DNA of 64,000 bases from Maritalea myrionectae DSM 19524 (GCF_000423365.1 NZ_AUHV01000003.1:951796-1015795); one strand, 5' to 3'; shown: positions 26,999 through 36,294, counted from the stretch's first letter. Numbers and translations are program-made. Notes: generated from the letters alone by a model not told the origin.

Positions 26999-28375
26999 TT
27001 ACGAGAACAAAAGATTAGGCAACCAGGTGACCAATGAGGGGAAGGTCCACAACAAGGCCAACGCCAGAACTTGGATCGCGATAAAGGGCAACACGCCAGC
27101 ATAAAGATCGCTGGTTTTAAACCCTTTGGGCGCGACCCCGCGCAAATAGAACAGCGCAAAGCCGAACGGCGGGGTCAAGAAGCTGGTTTGCAGGTTAATC
27201 GCGATCATCACACCCAACCACAATGGATCATAGCCCAGCGCAATCAGGATCGGACCAACAATTGGGACCACCACATAGATGATTTCGATGAAGTCGAGGA
27301 AGAAGCCCAAAAAGAACATCAACAACATCACCAAGAGCAACGCGGAGAAAGCCCCACCCGGCAAGTGACGCAAGAACTCGGCGATCACATCATCACCACC
27401 AAAGCCTTTAAACACTGTGGAGAACAAGCCCGCGCCGATAATGATCAAAAAGACCATGGACGACACTTTTACCGTCTCCAACCCAACATCGCGGAAAAGC
27501 TTCAGATTTAGCTTCTTCGCTTGTAGGGCGAGCAACATGGCGCCGATCGCGCCCACAGCTGCAGATTCTGTTGGCGTTGCAATGCCGGCCAAAATTGAGC
27601 CAAGCACCAGAACGATCAAAATAAGCGGCGGCAACACAGCCCGAAGCAGGGTGCCCAAGGTCGGCGCATGAATGCTCTCATCCTTCATGGACGGCACATC
27701 ATTCGGGCGGATAAGGGTGAGAATAAACACCCAGCCCAAATAAAGCCCAACCAGCAAAAGCCCCGGCACCAAAGCGCCCGCAAAAAGGTCAATCGCGGTC
27801 ACCGGATCGGGCGCCAAATTGCCGGTCATCGCCGCGGCTTCTTCATTTACCCCTTGCAAGATGCTGGCCAACAACACCAACACAATAGAGGGCGGAATGA
27901 TTTGGCCCAACGTGCCCGACGCACAAATAATACCCGACGCCACTTTTGGATTGTAGCCAGCTTTCAACATCACTGGCAGGCTCATCAAGCCCATGGTCAC
28001 AACGGTTGCGCCCACAATGCCGGTGGAGGCCGCAAGCAACGCGCCCACAATCACCACTGAGTAGCCAAGACCGCCGCGCATCTTTCCGAATAGCTGACCC
28101 ATGCTCTCCAGCAACTGTCCGGCAATATCCGATCGTTGCAGCACAACACCCATATAAACGAACAGCGGCACCGCCACCAAAGGTTCGTTTTTCATGGTTG
28201 AGAAAATGCGGGTTGGCGAAAGGTTCAAAAACGCAAAGCGAAATAGATCAAGCTGGTCACCAATAAAGGCGAACAAGATTGCAGATCCAGCCAATGAAAG
28301 AGCCACAGGGAAGCCCAGAATAAGGATCACAATGGTGACCCCGAACATGATAAAAGCGAGGAGCTCTGGGGTCAT
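26999..28375 (-). CDS. TRAP transporter large permease (DctM type)
   Basis: 458 aa, about twelve hydrophobic helices, the usual size for the larger TakP/FcbT-type DctM proteins. Recognisable are SLAGSAILFAF near the N-terminus, GATVVTMGLMSLPVMLKAGYNPKVASGIICASGTLGQIIPPSIVLVL, ATPTESAAVGAIGA and LQTSFLTPPFGFALFYLRG. It carries substrate by Na+ symport with the small permease. It overlaps the small permease gene by 4 bp (ATGA) and is followed by a terminator. The substrate is inferred to be an alpha-keto or hydroxy acid from the family of its binding protein. Confidence 0.93.
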   Translation of the reverse strand: MTPELLAFIMFGVTIVILILGFPVALSLAGSAILFAFIGDQLDLFRFAFLNLSPTRIFSTMKNEPLVAVPLFVYMGVVLQRSDIAGQLLESMGQLFGKMRGGLGYSVVIVGALLAASTGIVGATVVTMGLMSLPVMLKAGYNPKVASGIICASGTLGQIIPPSIVLVLLASILQGVNEEAAAMTGNLAPDPVTAIDLFAGALVPGLLLVGLYLGWVFILTLIRPNDVPSMKDESIHAPTLGTLLRAVLPPLILIVLVLGSILAGIATPTESAAVGAIGAMLLALQAKKLNLKLFRDVGLETVKVSSMVFLIIIGAGLFSTVFKGFGGDDVIAEFLRHLPGGAFSALLLVMLLMFFLGFFLDFIEIIYVVVPIVGPILIALGYDPLWLGVMIAINLQTSFLTPPFGFALFYLRGVAPKGFKTSDLYAGVLPFIAIQVLALALLWTFPSLVTWLPNLLFS

Positions 28376-29130
28376 GTCATTACCTCTTCATCATCGCCAA
28401 CCAGTCCAACAGTTTCACCTGTGATCATGCGGTCAATCGCGCGCAAGCTCATCGAAATCAGCTGCAAACCAAACAAAAGCGCCATTGCTGGGATTACCCC
28501 TTTAAGAATGAATAGATTGGGAAGTCCGCCCACTTCAGCGCTGCCTTCCATGCGGGAAATTGAGCGGTCAAAAAAGTCAAAGCCGCGCCAATAGATCAAC
28601 CACAAGACCGGGAAACCGAAGCAAATGGAGCCCAATATATTGATGATGTCTTTATAGCGATCGGACGCACCAGCATAAATCAGATCGATGCGCACATGCC
28701 CATTATGCAAAAGCGTGTAACCCGCCCCCAGCATAAAGATGAACGCATGCATCCAGATGTAGCTTTCTTGCATCCAGACTTCGCCGATGGAAAACACATA
28801 GCGCAGCACCACGACCAAAAACACATTGAGCACAAGCGCCAAGGCGGTCCACGCCATGATATGGCCGATCACCATGTTCAATCGATCAATACCGTTGGCC
28901 ACTTTGCGGCGCACATCCTTGTCCGCGATAAAAACCAACAGCGCCAGAATGCCGCCCACAAGGGCATGGATTTTGGCGTGTGTGCCGGCGCGATCTTGGA
29001 ACCCCAAGCCGACGGCAGCGCCGATGGCATAACATGCCGCCAGCACCAAAATCGTTCGCACATAAACGTTAGAAATTGCGCTGCAGACAGGGGCCCACCC
29101 CTTCTGCAAAGCGTTCACTAGGCCAGACAT
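28372..29130 (-). CDS. TRAP transporter small permease (DctQ type)
   Basis: 252 aa, longer than the usual 160-200 aa because of an N-terminal extension with two extra hydrophobic helices (about 25-75). The DctQ core follows, with VLNVFLVVVLRYVFSIGEVWMQESYIWMHAFIFMLGAGYTLLHNGHVRIDLIY, which contains the family HVRIDLIY motif. GGGGGGA precedes the ATG. A hairpin terminator separates it from the binding-protein gene upstream. Confidence 0.92.
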   Translation of the reverse strand: MSGLVNALQKGWAPVCSAISNVYVRTILVLAACYAIGAAVGLGFQDRAGTHAKIHALVGGILALLVFIADKDVRRKVANGIDRLNMVIGHIMAWTALALVLNVFLVVVLRYVFSIGEVWMQESYIWMHAFIFMLGAGYTLLHNGHVRIDLIYAGASDRYKDIINILGSICFGFPVLWLIYWRGFDFFDRSISRMEGSAEVGGLPNLFILKGVIPAMALLFGLQLISMSLRAIDRMITGETVGLVGDDEEVMT

Positions 29131-29158
29131 TTAACGTCCCCCCGCTCCTAGATACAAA

Positions 29159-29186
29159 AAAGCCGCCGACCTTGGCCGACGGCTTT
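29159..29186 (-). terminator. intercistronic hairpin between dctP and dctQM
   Basis: AAAGCCGCCGACC / GGCCGACGGCTTT. Two plus-strand A-C mismatches become G-U pairs on the minus strand, followed by T6. It is probably a partial terminator, giving more binding protein than permease. Confidence 0.8.
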
Positions 29187-29199
29187 CTTAAGCTTGTAA

Positions 29200-30300
29200 T
29201 TATATAGCTTCGAACTTCGCTGAAGTCCGTGCATTCATAAACTTACCTTCAGAAATGCCTGACCACTCAACCATGGTACGACGCCATTCAATCAGTGAGT
29301 TGTAAAGCTCAGAAGCTTCAGGAGAAACGCTTGCGCGATCACGCACAACTTCTGCAGTCCGCTCACCAATCGCTTGCAGCAATTCGTCAGAATATGGACG
29401 CAAGTTCACACCATTTTCATTAACCAATTTCTGCAATGACGCATTGTTCACAGCTTGGAAGCGAGACAAGATCCAAAGGTTGGTTGATGCAGCCGCACGC
29501 TCAACAATACCGCGTGTCTGATCATCCAAAGCTTCCCATGCCTGCATGTCGAAGAATGAATCGAGCACAGTGGCAGGCTCGTGCCAGCCAGGATAGTAGT
29601 AGTTGTTTACAACTTTAAAGAAGCCAGCGCCCAAGTCAGCCGCAGGGCCAATCCACTCGGTGCCGTCAATCGCGCCTGATGTCAACGCAGGCAACACTTC
29701 GTTACCTGGCAACAACACAACGTTCACGCCGAATGTTTTCAAAACTTCGCCGCCAAGACCAGGCATGCGGAATTTCAAGCCGTCCAAATCATCAACGGTG
29801 TTGATTTCTTTGGCGTACCAGCCACCCATTTGGTTACCAGTGTTGCCCATTGGCAAGAACTTCACGCCAAGTGGGTTATAGCTCAAACGGTCAGCCATTT
29901 CGATGCCGCCGCCATAGTAGAACCATGCATTTTGCTCTTGAGCGTTCAGGCCATAAGGCATCGCCGCTACGAAAGAGATGCTGTCAGATTTGCCTTCCCA
30001 ATAGTAAGGTGCGCCAAAGCCCATCTGTGCTGTACCTGATTGCACAGCGTCCAAAGCTTCAAGGCCACCAACAAGCTCACCAGAGTGATATGTTTTAATG
30101 GTCAACTTGCCGTCAGACATGGTGGCCACGTCCGCTGCAAACTTGTCCAAAGCCGCGCCCAAGAGGCCCGCTTTACCGAATGCAGAAACAGCAATCCATT
30201 CCATATTACCTTGCGAAAGCGCAGGTGTTGCCAATGTGGCCGCCCCAGCGGCGCCAACAGCGCTCACACCAGCTTTTTTGAAAAACTCGCGTCTTTTCAT
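29200..30300 (-). CDS. TRAP transporter substrate-binding protein (TakP-like)
   Basis: 366 aa with a twin-arginine-type leader (KRREFFKKAGVSAVGAAGAATLATPALSQ). The DctP domain has WIAVSAFGKAG near its start, SGTAQMGFGAPYYW, FRMPGLGGEVLKTFGVNVVLLPGNEVLPALTSGAIDGTEWIGP (the Arg that binds carboxylate lies in this region), and YYYPGWHEP. This combination is typical of TakP/alpha-keto-acid binding proteins, hence pyruvate or related 2-oxo acids as likely ligands (inference). GGGAGG precedes the ATG. It is divergent from a histidine kinase-response regulator pair. Confidence 0.92.
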   Translation of the reverse strand: MKRREFFKKAGVSAVGAAGAATLATPALSQGNMEWIAVSAFGKAGLLGAALDKFAADVATMSDGKLTIKTYHSGELVGGLEALDAVQSGTAQMGFGAPYYWEGKSDSISFVAAMPYGLNAQEQNAWFYYGGGIEMADRLSYNPLGVKFLPMGNTGNQMGGWYAKEINTVDDLDGLKFRMPGLGGEVLKTFGVNVVLLPGNEVLPALTSGAIDGTEWIGPAADLGAGFFKVVNNYYYPGWHEPATVLDSFFDMQAWEALDDQTRGIVERAAASTNLWILSRFQAVNNASLQKLVNENGVNLRPYSDELLQAIGERTAEVVRDRASVSPEASELYNSLIEWRRTMVEWSGISEGKFMNARTSAKFEAI

Positions 30301-30393
30301 TGAATTCCTCCCAAAATGAACTTGGCCCTTTTAATGGATCTCACCAAAAGCGGCCCGCAAACTATAGACCGAACCAGCATCATGCGTAAACTG

Positions 30394-30419
30394 GTACAAA
30401 TGTCCATGCATCTTTGTAC
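30394..30419. promoter_or_regulatory. inverted repeat GTACAAA-N12-TTTGTAC
   Basis: Perfect 7-bp arms in the intergenic region between the TRAP binding-protein gene and the histidine kinase gene. A binding site for the neighbouring LuxR-type response regulator is a reasonable guess. Confidence 0.45.
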
Positions 30420-30518
30420 GGCAAACTAAGGCTTTGAACACGCCTAACTTATGCTAAATTACCCATTACTACGGATGCGGCAGAAAAGATGGCTCGACAT
30501 TTCGGCGAAGGTTACAAA

Positions 30519-31958
30519 ATGCTGTCATACATGAACTTCAGACAAAAAATCCTCGCGCTCGCGACCCTGCCGCTTATTCTGGCCATTCTTGCCATCACCA
30601 GTTTGGTGACATGGCAATCCAGTGAGCTATCGAAGCAAGGCATCACCGCATTTGAACAATCCATGCTCGAGGCAAAAGAAGAAGAGCTTAAGAACTATAT
30701 CGAGTTGGCGATCACCGCCATCGCCCCCTATTATGAAACGGCGGGCGCCAGCGACCCGACCGCAAAGCAACAAGTCATCCGCATTTTGCAAACCTTGGAA
30801 TTTGGTGAAGATGGCTATTTCTATGTCTATCACTATGACGGCACTAACATTGTCCACCCGCGGCAACCCTTCCGCATCGGCGAGAACTGGGCCAACCACC
30901 CCGACGTCGCCGCCCTGATCGAAGCGGCAAAAAATGGCGGCGGGTTCCACCGCTATGTATGGGAAAAGCCGTCCTCGAACGAACGGTCTGACAAAATCGG
31001 CTATGCGGTCGGCCTGGACAAATGGCAATGGATGTTGGGCACCGGCGCATATATTGATGATATTTTGGCGCAAACCGCTGCGGCCAACCAAAGCCTGAGT
31101 GACCGGGTCAACCAAACCTTTTTCTGGGTGGCGTTGATCACCGTCCCCGCGGTATTCGCTGTTTTCGGCACGGGCATCGTGCTCAATCTGCGGGAGCGCC
31201 GCATGGCGGACTCCAAACTAAAGGAATTGACCCAGCGCATCGTGGATACGCAGGAAGAGGAGCGCACCCGCATCGCCCGCGAACTGCATGATGGCATTTC
31301 GCAAAACATGGTCGGTGTGCGCTACGTGTTGGATCTGGCGCAACGGCAAGCCAAAAAGGGCACACAAAACGCCCTCGCCTCGATTGAACATGGTGCCGAA
31401 GCACTGAACGCGGCCATCAAAGAAGTGCGTCGAATTTCCCACGATTTGCGCCCGGGCATCCTCGATGATTTGGGCCTCACGGCCGCTTTGGAAGCGCTAA
31501 CCGGCAATTTCGCCGAGCGCACCAAAATCGACGTCGAGCTCAAAAGCGTGGCCTTTAAAAACTTGCTGCCCACGGACGCGAAAACCGCTGTCTATCGTGT
31601 GGCGCAAGAAGCCCTCAACAATATCGAACGTCATTCCCGCGCCACCCACGTTTTGCTGCAGCTTAAAAGCACCAAGGATGGGTTGGAAATGCACATCACC
31701 GACAATGGCTGCGGCTTTTCCAACCTGCTGGAAGCCAAACGCAAATCCTCGCGCGATGCGCCCCCCATGCGCTCGGGCCTTGGCTTGCGCAACATGCAAG
31801 AACGCATGGAGCATTTTGGCGGCACCCTTGAGATAAAAACCGCCAATACGGGCACGCATTTGATTGCCAAATTGCCATCATCCATTTATCTCACCCATGA
31901 GAAAGAGCATGAAAAAGATGTGGCTCAAGCCGATCTCAAGGAAGCAACAAGTGCATAG
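30519..31958 (+). CDS. cache-domain sensor histidine kinase (NarL/DegS-type)
   Basis: 479 aa from ATG 30519, with GAAGG 7 bases upstream; an upstream ATG at 30489 lacks a site. Membrane helix 1 is at about residues 8-30 and helix 2 at 200-222. Between them a single cache domain carries the segment DGYFYVYHYDGTNIVHPRQP and ends in GTGAYIDDI, typical of small-carboxylate sensors. A HisKA_3 dimerisation domain follows with the phospho-acceptor His257 in ARELHDGISQNM. The ATPase domain has an N box (ALNNIERHS), DNGCGFS and GLGLRNMQERM. It probably senses the TRAP substrate and phosphorylates the adjacent response regulator. Confidence 0.92.
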   Translation: MLSYMNFRQKILALATLPLILAILAITSLVTWQSSELSKQGITAFEQSMLEAKEEELKNYIELAITAIAPYYETAGASDPTAKQQVIRILQTLEFGEDGYFYVYHYDGTNIVHPRQPFRIGENWANHPDVAALIEAAKNGGGFHRYVWEKPSSNERSDKIGYAVGLDKWQWMLGTGAYIDDILAQTAAANQSLSDRVNQTFFWVALITVPAVFAVFGTGIVLNLRERRMADSKLKELTQRIVDTQEEERTRIARELHDGISQNMVGVRYVLDLAQRQAKKGTQNALASIEHGAEALNAAIKEVRRISHDLRPGILDDLGLTAALEALTGNFAERTKIDVELKSVAFKNLLPTDAKTAVYRVAQEALNNIERHSRATHVLLQLKSTKDGLEMHITDNGCGFSNLLEAKRKSSRDAPPMRSGLGLRNMQERMEHFGGTLEIKTANTGTHLIAKLPSSIYLTHEKEHEKDVAQADLKEATSA

Positions 31959-31970
31959 ACGGGTAATTCG

Positions 31971-32609
31971 ATGAGCCGATCCACTCCCATTAAGATCATA
32001 TTGATTGACGACCATCCGTTGGTTTTGGAAGGCATCCGTTCCGTGCTGGAAACATTTGGCCATATTGAAGTGTTGGGCGCCGCCCCGTCCGCTAAAGAGG
32101 GCCTCAAAATCGCACTCGCGGGCAAACCTGATGTGGTGTTGATGGACATCAACATGCCGGAAATGAATGGCATCGACGCTATCGAAGTGTTTAAAGAACA
32201 ATTGCCCCACACTCGGCTTTTGATGCTCTCCATGCACGACAGTCGGGAATATATCTCCACTTCCACCATGTATGGCGCGTCCGGCTATCTGCTCAAAGAT
32301 GTCTCTACTGATGAGATCGTCCACGCCATCGAAAAAGTCGCATCGGGCGGCACCTATTTTTCCACCGGCGCGGCGCAGGCCCTAATGGCCGACAAACCCA
32401 AGTCAGATATCGAAACGCCGCTCACCACCCGTGAGCAGGCCGTCTTGCTGTTGGTGGCCGAAGGCGTCTCCAATCGCGAAGTGGCAGAAAAGCTCGAGAT
32501 ATCCGTGCGCACCGTGGAAACCCACCGCAAAAACATCAAGAAAAAACTGGGCATCTCCACCACGGCGGGCCTCACCAAATATGCCATCTCCAATGGCCTG
32601 ATTGGCTAA
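31971..32609 (+). CDS. LuxR/NarL-family response regulator
   Basis: 212 aa. The receiver domain (about 5-120) has IIDDH-like ILIDDHPLVLEG, phospho-acceptor Asp in VVLMDINMPEMNG, and the conserved Ser and Lys (MLSMHD; GYLLKD). The C-terminal LuxR helix-turn-helix (about 145-205) has LTTREQAVLLLVAEGVSNREVAEKLEISVRTVETHRKNIKKKLG. It starts 12 bp after the kinase gene, so the two are cotranscribed. The expected target is the divergent TRAP operon. Confidence 0.95.
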   Translation: MSRSTPIKIILIDDHPLVLEGIRSVLETFGHIEVLGAAPSAKEGLKIALAGKPDVVLMDINMPEMNGIDAIEVFKEQLPHTRLLMLSMHDSREYISTSTMYGASGYLLKDVSTDEIVHAIEKVASGGTYFSTGAAQALMADKPKSDIETPLTTREQAVLLLVAEGVSNREVAEKLEISVRTVETHRKNIKKKLGISTTAGLTKYAISNGLIG

Positions 32610-32615
32610 AGCGCC

Positions 32616-33113
32616 TCAATGAAGGCGTGAAAACACCAAAGACGCATGGGCAATATGCGCGCTTAAAAATATGCCGGCCAACACCCAAAAATACAAACGT
32701 GGCCGCGCCAATTGCGAGATCATCGACTGATCCCCGATCAGGCCAATTCCGAAAATCCAGATCAGCGGCGTATAGGCAGGCGCGAGAAATCCAATCAAAC
32801 TTGTGGCCCACCATCCGTTTGGCGCGCTCACAATAATCCATTGGCAGGCAACATAAAGTGCAATCCCCACAGCATAGATCAGAAAGCCGATACGCTGCGG
32901 TCGCGTACGCCAATTGATCACCATGATCGTCGATAAAGCGATTATGCCAATGCGGGTCACATTTTCGACCATGCCCAACAGCGCCGGGATGTCCCGCCAA
33001 AACTCTTCCGGCTGATAGGCGGCACCAAGGTGCGGCCAAAAGGCAAAGCTCGCCAAAAGTGGTGGCATCCAAAGCCAGATACAGCTGCGCAAATATGTTG
33101 TCAGATGTCCCAT
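32616..33113 (-). CDS. hypothetical integral membrane protein
   Basis: 165 aa from ATG 33113, with GGGGG upstream; a TTG one codon earlier is less likely. About five hydrophobic helices are visible: CIWLWMPPLLASFAFW, VTRIGIIALSTIMVIN, IGFLIYAVGIALYVACQWIIV, PLIWIFGIGLIGD and FWVLAGIFLSAHIAHASLV. I recognise no family. It is convergent with the response regulator gene, 6 bp from its stop. Confidence 0.7.
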   Translation of the reverse strand: MGHLTTYLRSCIWLWMPPLLASFAFWPHLGAAYQPEEFWRDIPALLGMVENVTRIGIIALSTIMVINWRTRPQRIGFLIYAVGIALYVACQWIIVSAPNGWWATSLIGFLAPAYTPLIWIFGIGLIGDQSMISQLARPRLYFWVLAGIFLSAHIAHASLVFSRLH

Positions 33114-33180
33114 CAACGCCCCCTCGCTCCGAGGAAAACTACAGCAAAATGCGACCGCTCCTGATGATATATATCAAACA

Positions 33181-33206
33181 AAAAAAGCGGGCCCGAAGGC
33201 CCGCTT
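33181..33206 (-). terminator. terminator of the second TRAP operon
   Basis: AAGCGGGCC-CGAA-GGCCCGCTT with a T-run on the minus strand, 27 bp after the second dctP stop codon. Confidence 0.85.
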
Positions 33207-33232
33207 AAGTTACACTCTTAGGGAAAGAATGC

Positions 33233-34288
33233 TTAGTCAGCCAAATATGTAGAATTGTTGGCGCCCTCAACAGCGTCTTTAAACTGGTTCAAAAGCGCAA
33301 CGCCTTCTTCACCCAACTCTTCTTCCACATGCTTCAACACAGCAGGTTGCGCCGCTGCCTTGAACTCTTCACGTGCTTCAGCAGACAATGCTGTCACTTC
33401 GATCTTGTCCATCAAGCCAGCCAAGCCACGGTCAGAAGCTTCGATGATCCGGCTCAATCCACGGCTCGCGGTCACACAGCTTTCAGCCGCATAATTCACA
33501 ACGCGCTTTTCATGGTCGTTCAATGAATCCCAGAAGTCTTTTGACATCATGAAGGTGTAAGGTGAGAACAAGTGGTTGGTCAGGGTCATATAGTCCTGAA
33601 CTTCAGAGAAGTTCGCGAACGAAATGATCGGCACAGGGTTCATCTGGCCGTCGATCACGCCAGTTTGCAGACCTGAATAAACCTCACCCCAAGACAATGG
33701 ATAGGCTTCGCCGCCCATCGCCTGAATGATTTTCTGGTGCGATGGCAAAGTCATGGTGCGCACGCGGATGCCTTCAAAATCTTCCAATGTTTCAATCGGA
33801 CGCTTTGAGTTGGTGATGGCGAAGAAGCCACCTGTATCCGGGAAGCCCAAAACTTTGGTGTTTGGAATGCTGGCTTCAATATCCGCTGCCAACGCCTGGC
33901 CGAACGGGCCGTCAAACACTTCGTAAGTTGCCGCATTGTGGTCAAACGCAAACGCCAGGTTCAACACGTCGATGCGCGGATAGTAAGATGAAATCGCACC
34001 TGTTGAAGTCAAAGTCGCTTGCACAACATTGTCCTGAATGAACTGCACATGCTCAGCCGCAGAACCCAACTGGTTTGAAGGATAAACTTCAACATCGATT
34101 GAGCCATTGGTGTCTGCTTCCACGATATTTGCAAAAACAGCCGTACACGCATGCGCTGGGTTTTCAAATGGATCGGTTTTGTTGTCGTGGGCAAATTTGA
34201 GCAATTTAGTGTCGGCAAACGCAGAACTTGCTGCCCCCACAATGGCGGCCCCCAAAGTCAATCCAAGTGCTAATTTTTTCAAAGTCAT
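33233..34288 (-). CDS. TRAP transporter substrate-binding protein (DctP family)
   Basis: 351 aa with a Sec signal peptide ending in AASSAFA. DctP-domain features are AEDTNGSIDVEVYPSNQLG-like sequence (here VEADTNGSIDVEVYPSNQLG), SSYYPRIDVLNLAFAFD, the carboxylate-binding Arg in FEGIRVRTMTLPSHQKIIQAMGG, and PLSWGEVYSGLQTGVIDGQMNPV. It delivers an organic acid, possibly a sugar acid given the RpiR/SIS regulator next door, to the DctQM permease. It is the last gene of the operon, an order (Q-M-P) less usual than P-Q-M. Confidence 0.92.
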   Translation of the reverse strand: MTLKKLALGLTLGAAIVGAASSAFADTKLLKFAHDNKTDPFENPAHACTAVFANIVEADTNGSIDVEVYPSNQLGSAAEHVQFIQDNVVQATLTSTGAISSYYPRIDVLNLAFAFDHNAATYEVFDGPFGQALAADIEASIPNTKVLGFPDTGGFFAITNSKRPIETLEDFEGIRVRTMTLPSHQKIIQAMGGEAYPLSWGEVYSGLQTGVIDGQMNPVPIISFANFSEVQDYMTLTNHLFSPYTFMMSKDFWDSLNDHEKRVVNYAAESCVTASRGLSRIIEASDRGLAGLMDKIEVTALSAEAREEFKAAAQPAVLKHVEEELGEEGVALLNQFKDAVEGANNSTYLAD

Positions 34289-34363
34289 ATTTCACTCCCT
34301 TTCAAATACGCCCCAGATGTTTGACGGTGGGGCGCAAACCGTTCGCTTTAGGCAGTCCCTGCC

Positions 34364-35644
34364 CTAAGCAAATCCAAGCAATCGCGGCATCAACAGCGCC
34401 AAATCTTCAAAGAAGGCGAACACAAACAGCACCGCCACTTCCGCCAACAAAAACGGCCAAAGCTTTGCAGTAATGCGTTCAAGCGGTTCCCCGGTGACCG
34501 AGGACAAGACGAACAGGCAAGCGCCCACGGGTGGCGTCATCAATGAGATGTTGAGCGCCAGCACAAAGATGATGCCAGCATGAATAGGTTCCAGCCCAAT
34601 CGCTGCGGTCAGCGGCACCAGAACAGGCGCCAAAATGATCAGGATCGCGGTGATGTCCATCACCATGCCAATCACCAACAAAAGGCCGATGATCAGGGCA
34701 ATCACCACATAGCGATTGTCCGAAACCCCAAGAATGGAATTGGCCACCAATTGTGGAATTTGGTTGAAGCTGAGATACCAGCCAACGATGGAGGCAAAGG
34801 CGATAATCACAAAGATCACGCCAGTAACCCGCGCCGTGCGGATCAGCATTTTGACCATGTCGTCCATGCTGATCTTGCGGTAAACAAAAACACCGATAAA
34901 CAAGGCATAACCAACCGCAATCGAGGCCGCTTCTGTCGGCGTAACAATGCCGCCCAAGATGCCACCCAGAATAATGATGGGCATAAACAATGCCAAAATA
35001 GATTCTTTAAAGGTCGCCCAAATTTGTGGCAGCCGTGCCCGCTCTTCGCTTTGCGGCAAATTGTTGGCCCGCGCACCAATGGCGATCACCGCCATACACA
35101 CGGCGCAAATGATCAAGCCTGGCAACAATCCGGCAGCGAACAACCCGCCAATTGAAACCCCCATCAAGGAGCCATAAACCACCATCAAGCCTGAAGGCGG
35201 AATGGTCGGCCCAATGATCGACCCGGCGGCAGTCACAGCGCAGGCATAATCGCGCCGATAACCACGCTCCACCATAGAAGGCACCAAGGTTTTGCCAAAG
35301 GCTGCAGCGTCGGCCGTGGCTGACCCGGTCAAACCCGCAAAAAACACTGACGCCAACATATTGGTATGCGCCAAACCACCTCGGAAATGCCCGACCAGCA
35401 CTTGCGCCAGCATCACCAAGCGGGACGTGATGCCCGTATGGTTCATAATCTCGCCAGCGAGAATAAAGAATGGCATCGCCAGAAATGGGAAAATATTGAG
35501 GCCGTTGAACATTTTACCCGGCCCCAGCGCGACGAAATTATCGCCGCCAATTTGATAAAGCCCGATCACCCCGGCTGCGCCCAGCGCAAACCCGATCGGC
35601 AACCCCAGAATAACAAGTCCAACAAAAGCGAGCGCAATAATCAT
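34364..35644 (-). CDS. TRAP transporter large permease (DctM type)
   Basis: 426 aa, about twelve helices, standard DctM size. Characteristic stretches are FPFLAMPFFILAGEIMNHTGIT, GSATADAAAFGKTLVPSMVERGY, GPTIPPSGLMVVYGSLMG and TPPVGACLFVLSSVTGEPLERI. Its start overlaps the small-permease stop by 4 bp. The binding-protein gene begins about 75 bp downstream. Confidence 0.95.
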   Translation of the reverse strand: MIIALAFVGLVILGLPIGFALGAAGVIGLYQIGGDNFVALGPGKMFNGLNIFPFLAMPFFILAGEIMNHTGITSRLVMLAQVLVGHFRGGLAHTNMLASVFFAGLTGSATADAAAFGKTLVPSMVERGYRRDYACAVTAAGSIIGPTIPPSGLMVVYGSLMGVSIGGLFAAGLLPGLIICAVCMAVIAIGARANNLPQSEERARLPQIWATFKESILALFMPIIILGGILGGIVTPTEAASIAVGYALFIGVFVYRKISMDDMVKMLIRTARVTGVIFVIIAFASIVGWYLSFNQIPQLVANSILGVSDNRYVVIALIIGLLLVIGMVMDITAILIILAPVLVPLTAAIGLEPIHAGIIFVLALNISLMTPPVGACLFVLSSVTGEPLERITAKLWPFLLAEVAVLFVFAFFEDLALLMPRLLGFA

Positions 35645-36147
35645 TCCACCATCCCCTCAGAGTTGGGCACGATCAGCGCACCTTGATCACGGATGGCCAC
35701 CAAAAGGGTTTGGATTGCGCAAATAGCGGCAGATACTGGGATTGCGGCAAAGGGCACCAGCAAGGTCATGCCAAAAATCATGGCCTGTCGATTGCCGCCC
35801 GTTTGGGCGAAGCCGATGCCGTACCAAAACACATAGAAGAACAGCAAAAAGGTCACCAGATCGAGGCCAAGCAAGATGACGCGGCGCAACCCTTCCGGCG
35901 CCTTTGAAATAAGGGCATGCAGCCCGATATGTTCGCGCCGCGCAATCCCCGCAGAGATCGCCAGCATGGCGGCCCAAATCATCAAATAACGCGCCACAAC
36001 TTCAGGCCAGGGCAATTGCCAGTGGAACAGGTAGCGGTCGACAACGCCGATCCAGACATCAAGCACAAGCAAGGCCATGAGAATCGCAACAAATCGTTCC
36101 ACCCCCCAGTTCAGCCCTGCGCTTAGTCGTCCTGCCAATGCAGACAT
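35641..36147 (-). CDS. TRAP transporter small permease (DctQ type)
   Basis: 168 aa from ATG 36147 (MSALAGRLSAG), which has GGAGG four bases upstream; the frame extends 41 codons further through the regulatory region and is not used. Four hydrophobic helices are visible, with PWPEVVARYLMIWAAMLAISAGIARREHIGLHAL, the DctQ signature. It is the first gene of the operon and divergent from the RpiR regulator. Confidence 0.92.
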   Translation of the reverse strand: MSALAGRLSAGLNWGVERFVAILMALLVLDVWIGVVDRYLFHWQLPWPEVVARYLMIWAAMLAISAGIARREHIGLHALISKAPEGLRRVILLGLDLVTFLLFFYVFWYGIGFAQTGGNRQAMIFGMTLLVPFAAIPVSAAICAIQTLLVAIRDQGALIVPNSEGMVE

Positions 36148-36161
36148 ATGCCCTCCAATCA

Positions 36162-36187
36162 CATAATGTAGCAAAACTACAATTATG
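36162..36187. promoter_or_regulatory. candidate RpiR operator in divergent promoter
   Basis: TGTAG-CAAAA-CTACA (36167-36181) is a perfect inverted repeat inside longer imperfect arms, CATAAT and AATTATG. It starts 15 bp upstream of the dctQ ATG and lies before the regulator gene. A second half-like TGTAGTTT occurs near 36219. Confidence 0.5.
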
Positions 36188-36294
36188 GGATAAAAAACGC
36201 ATTGTAAAGTACGTTTTTTGTAGTTTAATATCGGAATTAGGGATTTTTGACGCCGAATTGGGCGAATCATGTTTCATATTTGAGGAGGAAATTC

